Source of the DNA: Omnitrophica WOR_2 bacterium RIFCSPHIGHO2_02_FULL_67_20
Lineage (GTDB): Bacteria; Omnitrophota; Gorgyraeia; Aquiviventales; Aquiviventaceae
Assembly: GCA_001805695.1 (NCBI GenBank)
Contig: MHGT01000019.1
Span: 45,438-79,470 of the forward strand
Direction of reading: 5' to 3'
Length of the DNA: 34,033 nt
The notes under the pieces were generated by a model. The model was not told the origin of the DNA. It ran no database searches and saw only the letters and a program-made list of their open reading frames with translations. Below, piece after piece: positions 1 to 8,961 of this stretch. Numbering within the stretch: the stretch's first letter is position 1; each line of letters opens with the position of its first letter. Both the position numbers and the translations under genes were made by a program.

Positions 1-251
1 GTCCACGCGCCAATCGACTGGATGGCGAGGTCCGCCAGGCCCCATTCCGGCCGGTTCTCGCAGAGAAGCAGCACCCGGTCACCCGGGTTGACTTGTTGAG
101 ACAGGAGAAAGAGACTGAGGGCGAGGACGTCGTCGGCCGCCTGCTCCCACGTCACCAGTTGGTAGGTCCCGTGGCGCTTGACCAGGAAGAGCGGGCGCTG
201 CTTGAAGGCGGCGGCCTGCCGGGCGAACAGCTCAGGAATCGTCTCATCCAT
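1..251 (-). CDS. Long-chain acyl-CoA synthetase / AMP-binding ligase, N-terminal part (runs off window start)
   Basis: My own minus-strand reading from ATG at 251: MDETIPELFARQAAAFKQRPLFLVKRHGTYQLVTWEQAADDVLALSLFLLSQQVNPGDRVLLLCENRPEWGLADLAIQSIGAW; typical FadD-like N-terminus. Not in the supplied ORF track. Confidence 0.85.
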   Translation of the reverse strand, partial: MDETIPELFARQAAAFKQRPLFLVKRHGTYQLVTWEQAADDVLALSLFLLSQQVNPGDRVLLLCENRPEWGLADLAIQSIGAW

Positions 252-389
252 AGAGAGTAGTAACCAGGCTGATTACGCCGATTCGCCGTAAATCCGCAAG
301 CCTTAGAGCTGATTTCGCAGATAGAACGCCTTATCTGCGAAATCCGCCTTGAGGGGTGGTTCTTCTCCGCGAATCTGCGAAATCATTCT

Positions 390-2255
390 TCACAGGATGC
401 CGTCTTCCAGCCACGCGAACCGCCCGGCAAGGACGTCCTGGGACACCCCGAGGGCCGGGCGGTCTTCATTCTGATGCAGGGCGCGCATCGCGTGGGTGAC
501 GCGGCGGCGCGCCAGGCGGCAGAAGAGGTCGGCCAGCTCCACCGGGCTCTGCTCGGAGGGCTGCAGCCGGACCATCGCCTGCGCCTTGGAGCAGGCCGCG
601 GCCATGGCGAAGAGGTCGGCGCCCACGTCCACCAGGCGGCCGAGGAGCTGTTGGCGGTAGGCCAGGCGGGTCTGATGGCGCACAGCGCCGTGAAAGAGCG
701 CGCGGGCCAAGCGGTGGCTGGCGCGTTCCACGAACCGCAGGTGCCCGGAGAGGCGCGGCCCGAGGGCGGTGTAGCCCGGCCTTCCCAACGCCGCCAGCCA
801 CTGCCGGGGGTACCACAGCGCGTAGAAGCCGAAGGCGGAGAGCGCCGCGCGCGCCTTGGCGGCCGGCGGCTCGGCGGGGTTCAGCAGCCTGCTGACGATG
901 CGCATGTGGGCGTCGAGTGATTCCCGCGCGATGAAGAGCCGCATGATCTGGCTGGTGCCCTCGATGATGAGGTTGATGCGGGAATCGCGCATGATGCGCT
1001 CGACCGGCAGCGCCGGCTCCCCGCGGGCCCGCAGCGACCGGGCGGTCTCGTAGCCGCGCCCGCCCCGGATCTGCACCGTGTCGTCCACGATCCGCCAGCA
1101 CGCCTCCGAGCAGAAGAGCTTGGCCGTCGCGGCCTCCAGGCGGATGTCGGCCGTCTTGCGGTCCACGAGCGCTGCGGTGAGCCACACCATGGCGTCCATC
1201 GCGAACGTCGTGGCCGCCATCTCGCCGATCTTCACGGCAATCGCCTCGTGCTTGCCCACCGGAGCGCCCCACTGCTTGCGCTCCTTCGCCCACTGACGGG
1301 TGATCTGCAGGCACCGCTTGGCGGTGCCGACGCAGCCCGCCGGAATCGCGAGGCGCCCCGCGTTGAGCGTGATGAGGGAGAGCTTGAGCCCGAGGCCCGG
1401 CCCCCAGAGGATGTTGGTCTTCGGCACCCGGAGGTTGGTGAACCGCAGCACGCCGTTCTGGATGCCCTTCAGCCCCATGAAATCGCACCGGTGCACGACT
1501 TCGAAGCCGGGCATGGACTTCTCCACGAGGAAGGCGGTGATCTGCTTGCGCTCCCGGCCGCCCACGGCGACCGACGGGGTCCGCGCCATCACGACCACGA
1601 CGTCGGCCACCGGCCCGTTCGTGCACCAGAGCTTCTCGCCGTTGAGCACGTAGTGCTCGCCCCCCTCGACCGGGGTGGCCGTCGTGAGCATGTTGGCCGG
1701 GTCGGAGCCGGCGCCGGGCTCGGTCAGGGCGAACGCGGAGACGGTGCCGGCGGCCAGGCGCGGGAGATAGCGGCGTTTCTGCTCGTCGGTGCCGAAGAGC
1801 ATGAGCGGCTGGGGCGCGCCGATGCTCTGGTGGGCGCTGAGCCACACCGTCGTGGAGCCGCAGTAGCTGCCGAGGAGCGCGATGACCCGGTTGTAGTTGG
1901 TCAGGGAGAGCCCCAGGCCGCCGTACTCCCTGGGGATCTTCATCCCGAAGCAGCCCAGGTGCGCCAGCCCCTGGAGGACGGAGGCCGGCATCTCCCCGGT
2001 CCGGTCGATCTCATCCGGGTCCACGTGCTCTTTCAGGAAGGGTTCGAGCTTCGCGAGGAACTCGTCGCCAACCGTTCGGTCCGCTTCAGGCTGCTCCGGA
2101 TACGGGAAGATGAGGTCGGTCCGCAGCCGGCCCATGAAGAGCTCCGCGATGAAGCTCGGATGGCTCCACTCGGCTTCCCGCGCGGCTTCGGTGACCTCCA
2201 GCGCCTCGGGCGAGCCAGTGCCGAGCATCGCGTGCGGGCCTGCGGGCGGGTTCAT
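390..2255 (-). CDS. Acyl-CoA dehydrogenase (large, ~620 aa, with C-terminal extension)
   Basis: ORF 621 aa; AFALTEPGAGSDPANM, GRGYETARSL and RIMRDSRINLIIEGTSQIMRLFIARE motifs. Start overlaps upstream stop as ATGA. Confidence 0.93.
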   Translation of the reverse strand: MNPPAGPHAMLGTGSPEALEVTEAAREAEWSHPSFIAELFMGRLRTDLIFPYPEQPEADRTVGDEFLAKLEPFLKEHVDPDEIDRTGEMPASVLQGLAHLGCFGMKIPREYGGLGLSLTNYNRVIALLGSYCGSTTVWLSAHQSIGAPQPLMLFGTDEQKRRYLPRLAAGTVSAFALTEPGAGSDPANMLTTATPVEGGEHYVLNGEKLWCTNGPVADVVVVMARTPSVAVGGRERKQITAFLVEKSMPGFEVVHRCDFMGLKGIQNGVLRFTNLRVPKTNILWGPGLGLKLSLITLNAGRLAIPAGCVGTAKRCLQITRQWAKERKQWGAPVGKHEAIAVKIGEMAATTFAMDAMVWLTAALVDRKTADIRLEAATAKLFCSEACWRIVDDTVQIRGGRGYETARSLRARGEPALPVERIMRDSRINLIIEGTSQIMRLFIARESLDAHMRIVSRLLNPAEPPAAKARAALSAFGFYALWYPRQWLAALGRPGYTALGPRLSGHLRFVERASHRLARALFHGAVRHQTRLAYRQQLLGRLVDVGADLFAMAAACSKAQAMVRLQPSEQSPVELADLFCRLARRRVTHAMRALHQNEDRPALGVSQDVLAGRFAWLEDGIL

Positions 2256-3262
2256 GTGCCTGACACGAGGTTGACGGGTGCGCCGCCGAGGAAGCCGGCG
2301 ATGTTGGTGACCGTCGTATCGAGAATGCGCTGGAGCGCCTCTTTGCTGTCGAAGGCGATGTGCGGCGTGATGACGACGTTCTCCCGATGGAGCAGGATGT
2401 GGTTCTTCAAGGCCGTCGCGAGCTTCTCCTTCGGGAAGTCATGTGAGAGCAGTTGGCGCTCCTCCTTGACCAGCTCCTCCCCTTCCAGCACATCGAGCCC
2501 TGCCCCACCCACAATCCCCTGGTCAAGCGCCCACACGAGCGCATCGGTCTCCACGATGCCGCCACGCGCCGTATTGATGAGGAGTGAGCCGCGCTTCATG
2601 AGCCGGAACATCCGCCGGTTCATGAGATGGTGCGTGGCCGGCATATAGGGCACGTGGAGGCTCACGATGTCCGACCGGCGCAGGAGCGTGTCCAGCGGGA
2701 CGTACTGGTAGTCCAGCACCTCGCTCAGGAACAGGTTCTGGCGCGCGTCGTGGACGAGCACCTCCATGCCGAACCCCTTCGCCATCTTGATGACGTGCAG
2801 GCCGATATGCCCGCCGCCCACGACGCCGAGCGTTTTGCCTTTCAGGTCGAACCCCTGCAGCCCCTCGAGCGAAAAGTCGCCCTTGATCGTCTTCACGTAG
2901 GCCTTGTGGATGTTGCGCGAGAGGGCGAGGATGAGTGCGAAGGTGTGCTCGGCCACCGTGTTCTCCCCGTACGAGGGGACGTTGGAGACGACGATGCGGC
3001 GGGAGCGGCAGGCCGCGAGGTTGATGTGGTCGAACCCGGTTGAGCGCGTCGCGATGAACGTGAGGCGGGGCAGCCGGCGGAGCACCGCCGAGGTCAGCGT
3101 GGAGTAGATGAAGACCGAGAGGACCGCCGCACCATCGGCCAGCCGGCGCGTCGCCTCGGTGAGCGGCTCCGCCAGGAATCGGACCTGGAGCTTGCTCTTC
3201 GCCAGCGCCCGGGTCAGATACCGGCGCTCCCAGGGCGCCGTTTCAAAGAAAACTGCTTTCAT
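2252..3262 (-). CDS. D-2-hydroxyacid dehydrogenase (D-lactate dehydrogenase-like)
   Basis: VVGGGHIG NAD-binding motif, NTARGGIVETDAL, ENVVITPHIAF; D-isomer-specific 2-hydroxyacid DH family. Confidence 0.9.
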   Translation of the reverse strand: MKAVFFETAPWERRYLTRALAKSKLQVRFLAEPLTEATRRLADGAAVLSVFIYSTLTSAVLRRLPRLTFIATRSTGFDHINLAACRSRRIVVSNVPSYGENTVAEHTFALILALSRNIHKAYVKTIKGDFSLEGLQGFDLKGKTLGVVGGGHIGLHVIKMAKGFGMEVLVHDARQNLFLSEVLDYQYVPLDTLLRRSDIVSLHVPYMPATHHLMNRRMFRLMKRGSLLINTARGGIVETDALVWALDQGIVGGAGLDVLEGEELVKEERQLLSHDFPKEKLATALKNHILLHRENVVITPHIAFDSKEALQRILDTTVTNIAGFLGGAPVNLVSGT

Positions 3263-3265
3263 CAA

Positions 3266-3345
3266 ATTTCGGATTTGCGATTTCGGATTTCGGACCGGCG
3301 GCGTTTACTTCCGAAATCCGCAATCCGAAATCCGCAATCTGCCTG
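3266..3345. repeat. Intergenic inverted array of TTTCGGAT/TTTGCGAT-like units
   Basis: AATTTCGGATTTGCGATTTCGGATTTCGGA ... TCCGAAATCCGCAATCCGAAATCCGCAATCTG. Confidence 0.85.
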
Positions 3346-4137
3346 TCATCGATCCTTGAATTGCGGCTGGCGTTTCTCGAGGAAGGCCGACACGCCCTCG
3401 CGGCAGTCCTCGGTCGCGGCGATGCGCCCGAAAGCGTCGGCCTCGCGGGCCAGCCCCTGCTCCAGCGGCAGATGCAATCCTTCTTCGATGGCCCGCAGCG
3501 ATTCGCGGATGGCCACGCTACCCTTTGCGGCGATCTTCCGCGCCAGGTTCTTCGCCGCCTTGAGCACCTGATCCTGCGGCACCACCTGGTTGACGAGGCC
3601 CAGCCTGAGCGCTTCCTGCGCCGTGACCATATCGCCCGTCAGGATCCATTCGATGGCTTTGGCCCGGCCGATGAGGCGAGGCAGCCGCTGGGTGCCGCCC
3701 CAGCCGGGGATGATGCCGAGGTTGATCTCCGGCTGGCCGAACCGGGCCCGGTCGCCGCTGATGCGCAGGTGGCAGGCCATGGCCAGCTCGCACCCGCCGC
3801 CGAGGCAGACGCCGTTGATGGCGGCGATGACCGGCTTGGACAGGCGTTGGATCTTCAGGAACACCGACTGGCCCAGCGCCGCCATCTCCTTGGCCGCCTC
3901 GACGGAGCCGAGCTGGGAGACTTCTTTGACGTCCGCGCCGGCGACGAAGGCGAGCGACCCGCCGCCGGTGATGACCACGACTTTCGCGGCCGGATCGCCG
4001 GCGATGGCGTCGAGTGCGCGGTCCAGCTCCTGCAGCGTCTGCCGGTTGAGCGCGTTGACCGGCCGGTGGTCGATCGTCACGACCGCCACGCGGTCCTCCA
4101 CGGCCACTTTCACGTTCTCTCCCGACGCAACAGCCAT
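3346..4137 (-). CDS. Enoyl-CoA hydratase/isomerase family
   Basis: AFVAGADVKE, GVCLGGGCELAMACHLRI, GWGGTQRLPRLIG. Start chosen at MAVASG, preceded by AAGGAGATCAC. Confidence 0.93.
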   Translation of the reverse strand: MAVASGENVKVAVEDRVAVVTIDHRPVNALNRQTLQELDRALDAIAGDPAAKVVVITGGGSLAFVAGADVKEVSQLGSVEAAKEMAALGQSVFLKIQRLSKPVIAAINGVCLGGGCELAMACHLRISGDRARFGQPEINLGIIPGWGGTQRLPRLIGRAKAIEWILTGDMVTAQEALRLGLVNQVVPQDQVLKAAKNLARKIAAKGSVAIRESLRAIEEGLHLPLEQGLAREADAFGRIAATEDCREGVSAFLEKRQPQFKDR

Positions 4138-4161
4138 GTGATCTCCTTGGGAACTCATGGG

Positions 4162-4244
4162 GCAACCAGTAACTGGTAACCAGTAACCGGTAACCAGTAA
4201 CCAGCACCCCTGTCCCGGTAACCGGTGACTGGTTTCTGGTTACT
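4162..4244. repeat. Intergenic inverted array of GGTAACCAGT units
   Basis: aaccagtaactggtaaccagtaaccggtaaccagtaaccag ... ccggtaaccggtgactggtttctggttact between ECH and HCDH, overlapping the HCDH stop codon. Confidence 0.85.
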
Positions 4245-5460
4245 CGGCATAGTCAAAGAAACCCCTCTTCGCCTTCTTCCCAAGATGCCCCGCCGCCACC
4301 TTCCGCTTCAGGAGCGGCGAGGGCCAGAACCGCTCGCCATGCTCCTTGGTCAGCTGCTCAAGCTCCTTGAGTACGACGTCCAAGCCCACCTCGTCGGCGT
4401 AGTGGAGGATGCCGCCCTTCGACTGGGGGAAGCCTAGCCCCGCGATGATGGAGAGGTCCGCGTCGGCGGCGGTGCAGACGTGCTCCTCGAGGCACCGGAT
4501 CGTTTCGTTGATCATCGGCAGGACGAGCCGGTGGATGGAGAACGCCGTCGGCTTGCGCGAGCGGCACAGCTCCGTGATGATCCGCTCCAGGTCTGGGTCC
4601 GGCTGTCCCGCCCGGTCGCCGTAGAGGTAGAAGCCCGCACCCGACTTCGTCCCATAGCGCTTGAGGGCGTAGAGCCGTTCCCAGATGGCGGCCGGTGCTA
4701 CCCGCGAGCCGTACGCGTCGAGCAGAACGTTGACCACCTCGCGGCAGACGTCGAAGCCGAGGTTGTCCACGAGCGTGAAGGGGCCCATCGGGAAGCCGAA
4801 CTGGACCGCCGCCTCGTCGATCTCGCGGGCCGAGGAGGCGCCCTCCTGCACGCAGTAGGCCGCCTCGTTCAGGTACGGCATGAGGATGCGGTTGACGAGA
4901 AACCCCGCACACTCGTTGACGCGGACCGGCAGCTTGCGCAGGCTTTCGGCGAAGGCGGTGATGTCGCCGGTCGTCTCCTCGGAGGTGTCGAGGCCGGGGA
5001 TCACCTCGACGAGCTTCATGATGTGGGCCGGGTAAAAGAAGTGCATCCCGATGACCTTGTGCGGCCGCGTGGTCGCCTGTCCCAGCGCGGAGATGGAGAG
5101 CGAGGAGGTGTTCGAGGCGAGGATGGCCGTTTCGGGCGTGAGGCGGTCGAGCTCCGCGAAGATCTGCCGCTTGAGGTCCAGTTTCTCCGGCACCGCCTCG
5201 ATGACGAGGTCCGCCTCCCGAAAGCCGTCAAACGTGGTCACCCCGGTGACGAGCGTGAGCTTCTTTTCCAGCTCGTCCTGGGTCATCTTACCGCGGTCCA
5301 CCCGGCGCTGGTAGATCTTCCGGATGACCTCGAGGCCCTTGTCCACGCGGCCCTGGTCCACGTCCTTGAGGAGGACCGGCACGCCGCTGAAGCTAATCGC
5401 CTGGGCAATCTCCGCCCCCATGGCGCCCGCGCCGATCACTGCAGTCTTATAAATATACAT
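4240..5460 (-). CDS. 3-hydroxyacyl-CoA dehydrogenase (NAD domain plus two C-terminal domains)
   Basis: AVIGAGAMGAEIAQAISFSGVPVLLKD, IGMHFFYPAHIMKLVEVI, GFLVNRILMPYLNEA. Confidence 0.93.
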   Translation of the reverse strand: MYIYKTAVIGAGAMGAEIAQAISFSGVPVLLKDVDQGRVDKGLEVIRKIYQRRVDRGKMTQDELEKKLTLVTGVTTFDGFREADLVIEAVPEKLDLKRQIFAELDRLTPETAILASNTSSLSISALGQATTRPHKVIGMHFFYPAHIMKLVEVIPGLDTSEETTGDITAFAESLRKLPVRVNECAGFLVNRILMPYLNEAAYCVQEGASSAREIDEAAVQFGFPMGPFTLVDNLGFDVCREVVNVLLDAYGSRVAPAAIWERLYALKRYGTKSGAGFYLYGDRAGQPDPDLERIITELCRSRKPTAFSIHRLVLPMINETIRCLEEHVCTAADADLSIIAGLGFPQSKGGILHYADEVGLDVVLKELEQLTKEHGERFWPSPLLKRKVAAGHLGKKAKRGFFDYAE

Positions 5461-5462
5461 AG

Positions 5463-5549
5463 CTTCAGTCCGTAGTCCGTAGTCGATAGTCCGTGGACGG
5501 GCCAGCTGACGCGCTATGGACTACGGACTGCGGACTATGGACTCTCGAC
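5463..5549. repeat. Intergenic inverted array of AGTCCGTAGTCC units
   Basis: cagtccgtagtccgtagtcgatagtccgtggac ... ctatggactacggactgcggactatggactc. Confidence 0.88.
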
Positions 5550-5550
5550 A

Positions 5551-6744
5551 TCATACTTTTTCGAACACAATCGCCGCCCCCTGCCCGCCGCCGATGCAGG
5601 CGGTGGCGACTCCGATCGACACGTTGCGGCGCTTCATCTCATGGAGGAGGGTGACGACCAGGCGCGTCCCGGTGGCACCGACCGGATGGCCGAGCGCAAT
5701 GGCGCCGCCGTTCACGTTCGTGGTCTCACGGTTGAATCCCATGGCCTTCTCGCAGGCGAGGAACGTCGCGGCGAAGGCCTCGTTGAGCTCCATGAGCTGA
5801 ACGTCCTTCATCGTCAGTCCGGCCCGCTTCAGCGCCGCGGGCACCGCAAGCGCGGGCCCGAGCCCCATCCGCTCAGGCTCCAGCCCGGCGAAGGCGTAGC
5901 TCCGGACGCGGGCCAGCGGGGTGTAGCCCAGCGCCTTCGCCTTGGCGGCCGTCATCAGCAGGACCATGGCGGCCCCGTCGGCGTTGAAGCAGGCGTTGCC
6001 CGACGTCACGCTGCCCTGCTCCTTGAAGATCGCCGGGTACTGGCCGAGGAGCGGCTCGCTTAAGGCCGGGTTGATGCCTTCGTCCTGCGTGAACGGCTCC
6101 GGCGGCAGGTCGCGGCCCATCGAGCGCTTCGGCACCAGGACCGTCACCAGCTCGTCCTTGAACCGGTTCTCCCGGGTCGCGCGGAACGCGCGCTGGTGCG
6201 AGAGCAGCGCGAACCGGTCCTGGTCGGCGCGGCTGATGGAAAACTCCGCCACGAGGTTCTCGGCGGTCTGCCCCATGATCTGGCCGCACACGGGGTCGGT
6301 CAGCCCTTCCCAGATCGTGTCGATCATCTCCGCGTGGCGCAACCGCTTGCCCCACCGCATGTCGCGGCTGACATACGGGGCCGCACTCATGCACTCCGCG
6401 CCGCCGGCGATCTGGACGTCCCGGTCGCCGCAGAGGATATTCTGGCAGGCGCTGACGATCGCCTGCAGGCCGGAGGCGCAGTTGCGCTGGACGGTGAAGG
6501 CGGGCGTTTCGTTCGGGACGCCGGCTCGCAGGGCAATCACGCGGGCGATGTTCGGCGCGTCCGAGCCCTGGCCGACGCAGCCGACGATGACCTCGTCGAC
6601 CTCCGCCGGCTTGAGGTTCGTGCGCTTCAGGAGCTCCCGCACCACCGCCTCGCCGAGGAACTGGGCGGTAAGCTGTTTGAGCGCGCCGCCGAACACCCCC
6701 TGCGGCGTGCGGAACCCGGCCACAATCACCACATCCTGCGCCAT
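5551..6744 (-). CDS. Acetyl-CoA acyltransferase (thiolase)
   Basis: QRNCASGLQAI active-site Cys, NVNGGAIALGHPVGATGTR, CIGGGQGAA. Confidence 0.95.
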   Translation of the reverse strand: MAQDVVIVAGFRTPQGVFGGALKQLTAQFLGEAVVRELLKRTNLKPAEVDEVIVGCVGQGSDAPNIARVIALRAGVPNETPAFTVQRNCASGLQAIVSACQNILCGDRDVQIAGGAECMSAAPYVSRDMRWGKRLRHAEMIDTIWEGLTDPVCGQIMGQTAENLVAEFSISRADQDRFALLSHQRAFRATRENRFKDELVTVLVPKRSMGRDLPPEPFTQDEGINPALSEPLLGQYPAIFKEQGSVTSGNACFNADGAAMVLLMTAAKAKALGYTPLARVRSYAFAGLEPERMGLGPALAVPAALKRAGLTMKDVQLMELNEAFAATFLACEKAMGFNRETTNVNGGAIALGHPVGATGTRLVVTLLHEMKRRNVSIGVATACIGGGQGAAIVFEKV

Positions 6745-6777
6745 GTACACGAGCCTCACAGAGACAAGAGCATCATC

Positions 6778-8961
6778 CTACTGGGCGTGGGGGAGGTTGT
6801 CAACGCTCCGGACTCTCGCAATCCGCTTCAGCTCAGGCAGATACTGCAACGCCACCTCTTCGCCGCGGCGGATGAAGGGCTCGGGGTTGAAGAACTCGAG
6901 CCAGTGGGAGCCGGGGACCGTCGGGCGCAGCGTGAGGTCCGCTTCGCGGCAGGCGACCTCGGCGATCTGGTACTCCATCGCCTGCATCGAGCGCATGATG
7001 ACGTCGAAGACGAGCGGTGACACGGAGCGGACGAGCTCCTGCCGGACCCGGAACAGGAGCCGGAACGGCAGGCTGCGCGAGGCCAGCTGCATGTCCCGCT
7101 CGGCGCGGCGGCGCTGCACGTCCTGCTGGTGCGCCGTGATCTCCGCGGTCGTCGGGAAGACGTTCACCGCGATCACGTGGTGCGCCCCGGAGCGCTTCAA
7201 CACGCTCACCGGAATCGGGTTGACGACGCCGCCATCGAGGCACAGCCTGCCCTTCCGGACGACCGGCTTGAAAATGCCGGGGATGGACACCGACGCCCGC
7301 ACCGCATCGGCGATCGACCCCGAGTCGAAGATGACCTCCTCGCGCGCGATGGGGTTGGCCGCCACGATCTTCAGCGGCAGCCACGTGTCGTCGAACGTCT
7401 TGCCGGCGAAGTCCTGCTCCAGCTTGGCCATGAGGCGCGCGCCCTGGATCGGGCCGCCGGCGAGCGGGCCCAGCACCACGCCGACCGCCACGCACACGAT
7501 GAACCCGAAGAGCAGCCCGGTCCAGAATTCCGCCAGCCACCCCACCAGGATGCCGGCTGAGAGGCCGATGAGCACGCTGAAGAGCGGAATCCCCAAGTCC
7601 AGCATAAAGAGCTTGCGGATGTCCCAGGGGTTCTTGAAGCTCAGCGCCATCCGCTCCAGGTCGTCGGCGGAACGGCCCGAGGCCCAGAGGCCTGCGATAA
7701 ACGCCCCGATGCTGGAGCCCGCGATGAGGTCGATCGGGATCTGCTCGCGCTCGATGACTTTGAGGACCCCAATGTGCGCCAGCCCGAGCGCCGCCCCGGA
7801 GCCGAGCGCTAGCCCGACGAGCTGGCCGCCCAGCTCGCGGGCGATGCGCCGCACCGTCCGCGCATAGGCCGTGGCCGGCTGCTCCATCATCTGCCGCAGC
7901 CGGTCGGGCAGCTGAGCGCCTTCCAGCTCGTCGGCATGGGGCAGGACGACCGCGACGGGCTGCTCCATCAGCGCCGCCGCGTCCGGCGGGCTGAGCTGCC
8001 ATTCGCCGGTCCGGGCCAGCTGGTTCAGGACCACCTTGATGCGCTGCTCGGCCGGCCCGACCGACGCGTGGAGCTGGTGGATGAGGGCGTTCGTGCGGAT
8101 GATGTGCTCCTTCTGGGGATCGGTCAGGAGATAGACGAGGTCCGACTGGGTCAGCGCCTTCAAGACCTGGCTGTTCAGCTCGACCGGCAAATCGAGGAGG
8201 ACGTAGTGGAACCGGTTGGTCAGCGAGCTGAGGAGCGGCGCGATCGCCTGCTCTCCGCCCGGCTCGGCGAGGAGTGCCTTGGCGGGCAGCAGGTCGTGGC
8301 CAAGCGGGTGGGGGACAATCGCCCCCTCAGCCGGCTCGCCTTCGGCAGTCACCGGAAGCAGCCGCCCGGCCCGGCCGGCGGCGCCGAAGTCGACCACGAT
8401 GACGCTCCGTCCGGTTTCATGCCGCAGCGACACCGCCAGCGCGGCGGCGAAGGACGTCCGCCCCACCTGCTTGACGGCGCTGTACACGGCGACGATGGTG
8501 GCATCCGAGAACTCCCCACCCCGGTTGCTGGTGCGCAGCCGCCGCGAGAGCGACCGGCTCAGGTACAGGACGAGCGACGGGATGCGGTTGATGACCTCTT
8601 CGAAATCTTTCTTCTGGAGCTGGAGGATGAGCGCGTCGTTGAGCGCCTGGATGGTGGCGGAGTGGGTCTCGCCGATGAGGAGCGAGATCTCGCCGAACGA
8701 GTCGCCGTTGTGGAGGACCGTCAGCGTCCGCTCCTCCCCCTGCGCCGTCCGGGTGAAGACGCGCACGCGCCCGGAGCTGATGATGTAGAACGCGTCCGCC
8801 GAGTCGCCCTCGCGGTAGACGAGCTCGCCCTTCTTGTACTCGACGAGGCGGGTCCGGTCGGCGATGAGATGCAGCTGGTCCTCGGTGCAGGACGCGAAGA
8901 CGGGGACGCGCCGCAGAATGACGAGCTTGTCCTGCGGGTGCGGGGGCTCAAAGGTGGTCAT
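6778..8961 (-). CDS. Cyclic-nucleotide-binding / degenerate ParA-MinD-like / patatin-like phospholipase fusion
   Basis: N-terminal cNMP-binding fold (GELVYREGDSADAFYIISSGRVRVF...NGDSFGEISLL); middle domain VYSAVKQVGRTSFAAALAVSLRHETGRSVIVVDFG; patatin GLALGSGAALGLAHIGVLKVIE, GSSIG, LCLDGGVVNPIP. ATGA overlap with GDPD stop. Confidence 0.88.
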   Translation of the reverse strand: MTTFEPPHPQDKLVILRRVPVFASCTEDQLHLIADRTRLVEYKKGELVYREGDSADAFYIISSGRVRVFTRTAQGEERTLTVLHNGDSFGEISLLIGETHSATIQALNDALILQLQKKDFEEVINRIPSLVLYLSRSLSRRLRTSNRGGEFSDATIVAVYSAVKQVGRTSFAAALAVSLRHETGRSVIVVDFGAAGRAGRLLPVTAEGEPAEGAIVPHPLGHDLLPAKALLAEPGGEQAIAPLLSSLTNRFHYVLLDLPVELNSQVLKALTQSDLVYLLTDPQKEHIIRTNALIHQLHASVGPAEQRIKVVLNQLARTGEWQLSPPDAAALMEQPVAVVLPHADELEGAQLPDRLRQMMEQPATAYARTVRRIARELGGQLVGLALGSGAALGLAHIGVLKVIEREQIPIDLIAGSSIGAFIAGLWASGRSADDLERMALSFKNPWDIRKLFMLDLGIPLFSVLIGLSAGILVGWLAEFWTGLLFGFIVCVAVGVVLGPLAGGPIQGARLMAKLEQDFAGKTFDDTWLPLKIVAANPIAREEVIFDSGSIADAVRASVSIPGIFKPVVRKGRLCLDGGVVNPIPVSVLKRSGAHHVIAVNVFPTTAEITAHQQDVQRRRAERDMQLASRSLPFRLLFRVRQELVRSVSPLVFDVIMRSMQAMEYQIAEVACREADLTLRPTVPGSHWLEFFNPEPFIRRGEEVALQYLPELKRIARVRSVDNLPHAQ

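Noticed and set aside
3266-3345. CRISPR arrays at the periodic intergenic repeats
   Set aside because: Units are 6-12 bp, contiguous and arranged head-to-head with no unique spacers; no cas genes in the window.
5942-7867. 641-aa plus-strand ORF
   Set aside because: Antisense across thiolase and patatin genes; Ser/Arg-rich shadow frame without family motifs.
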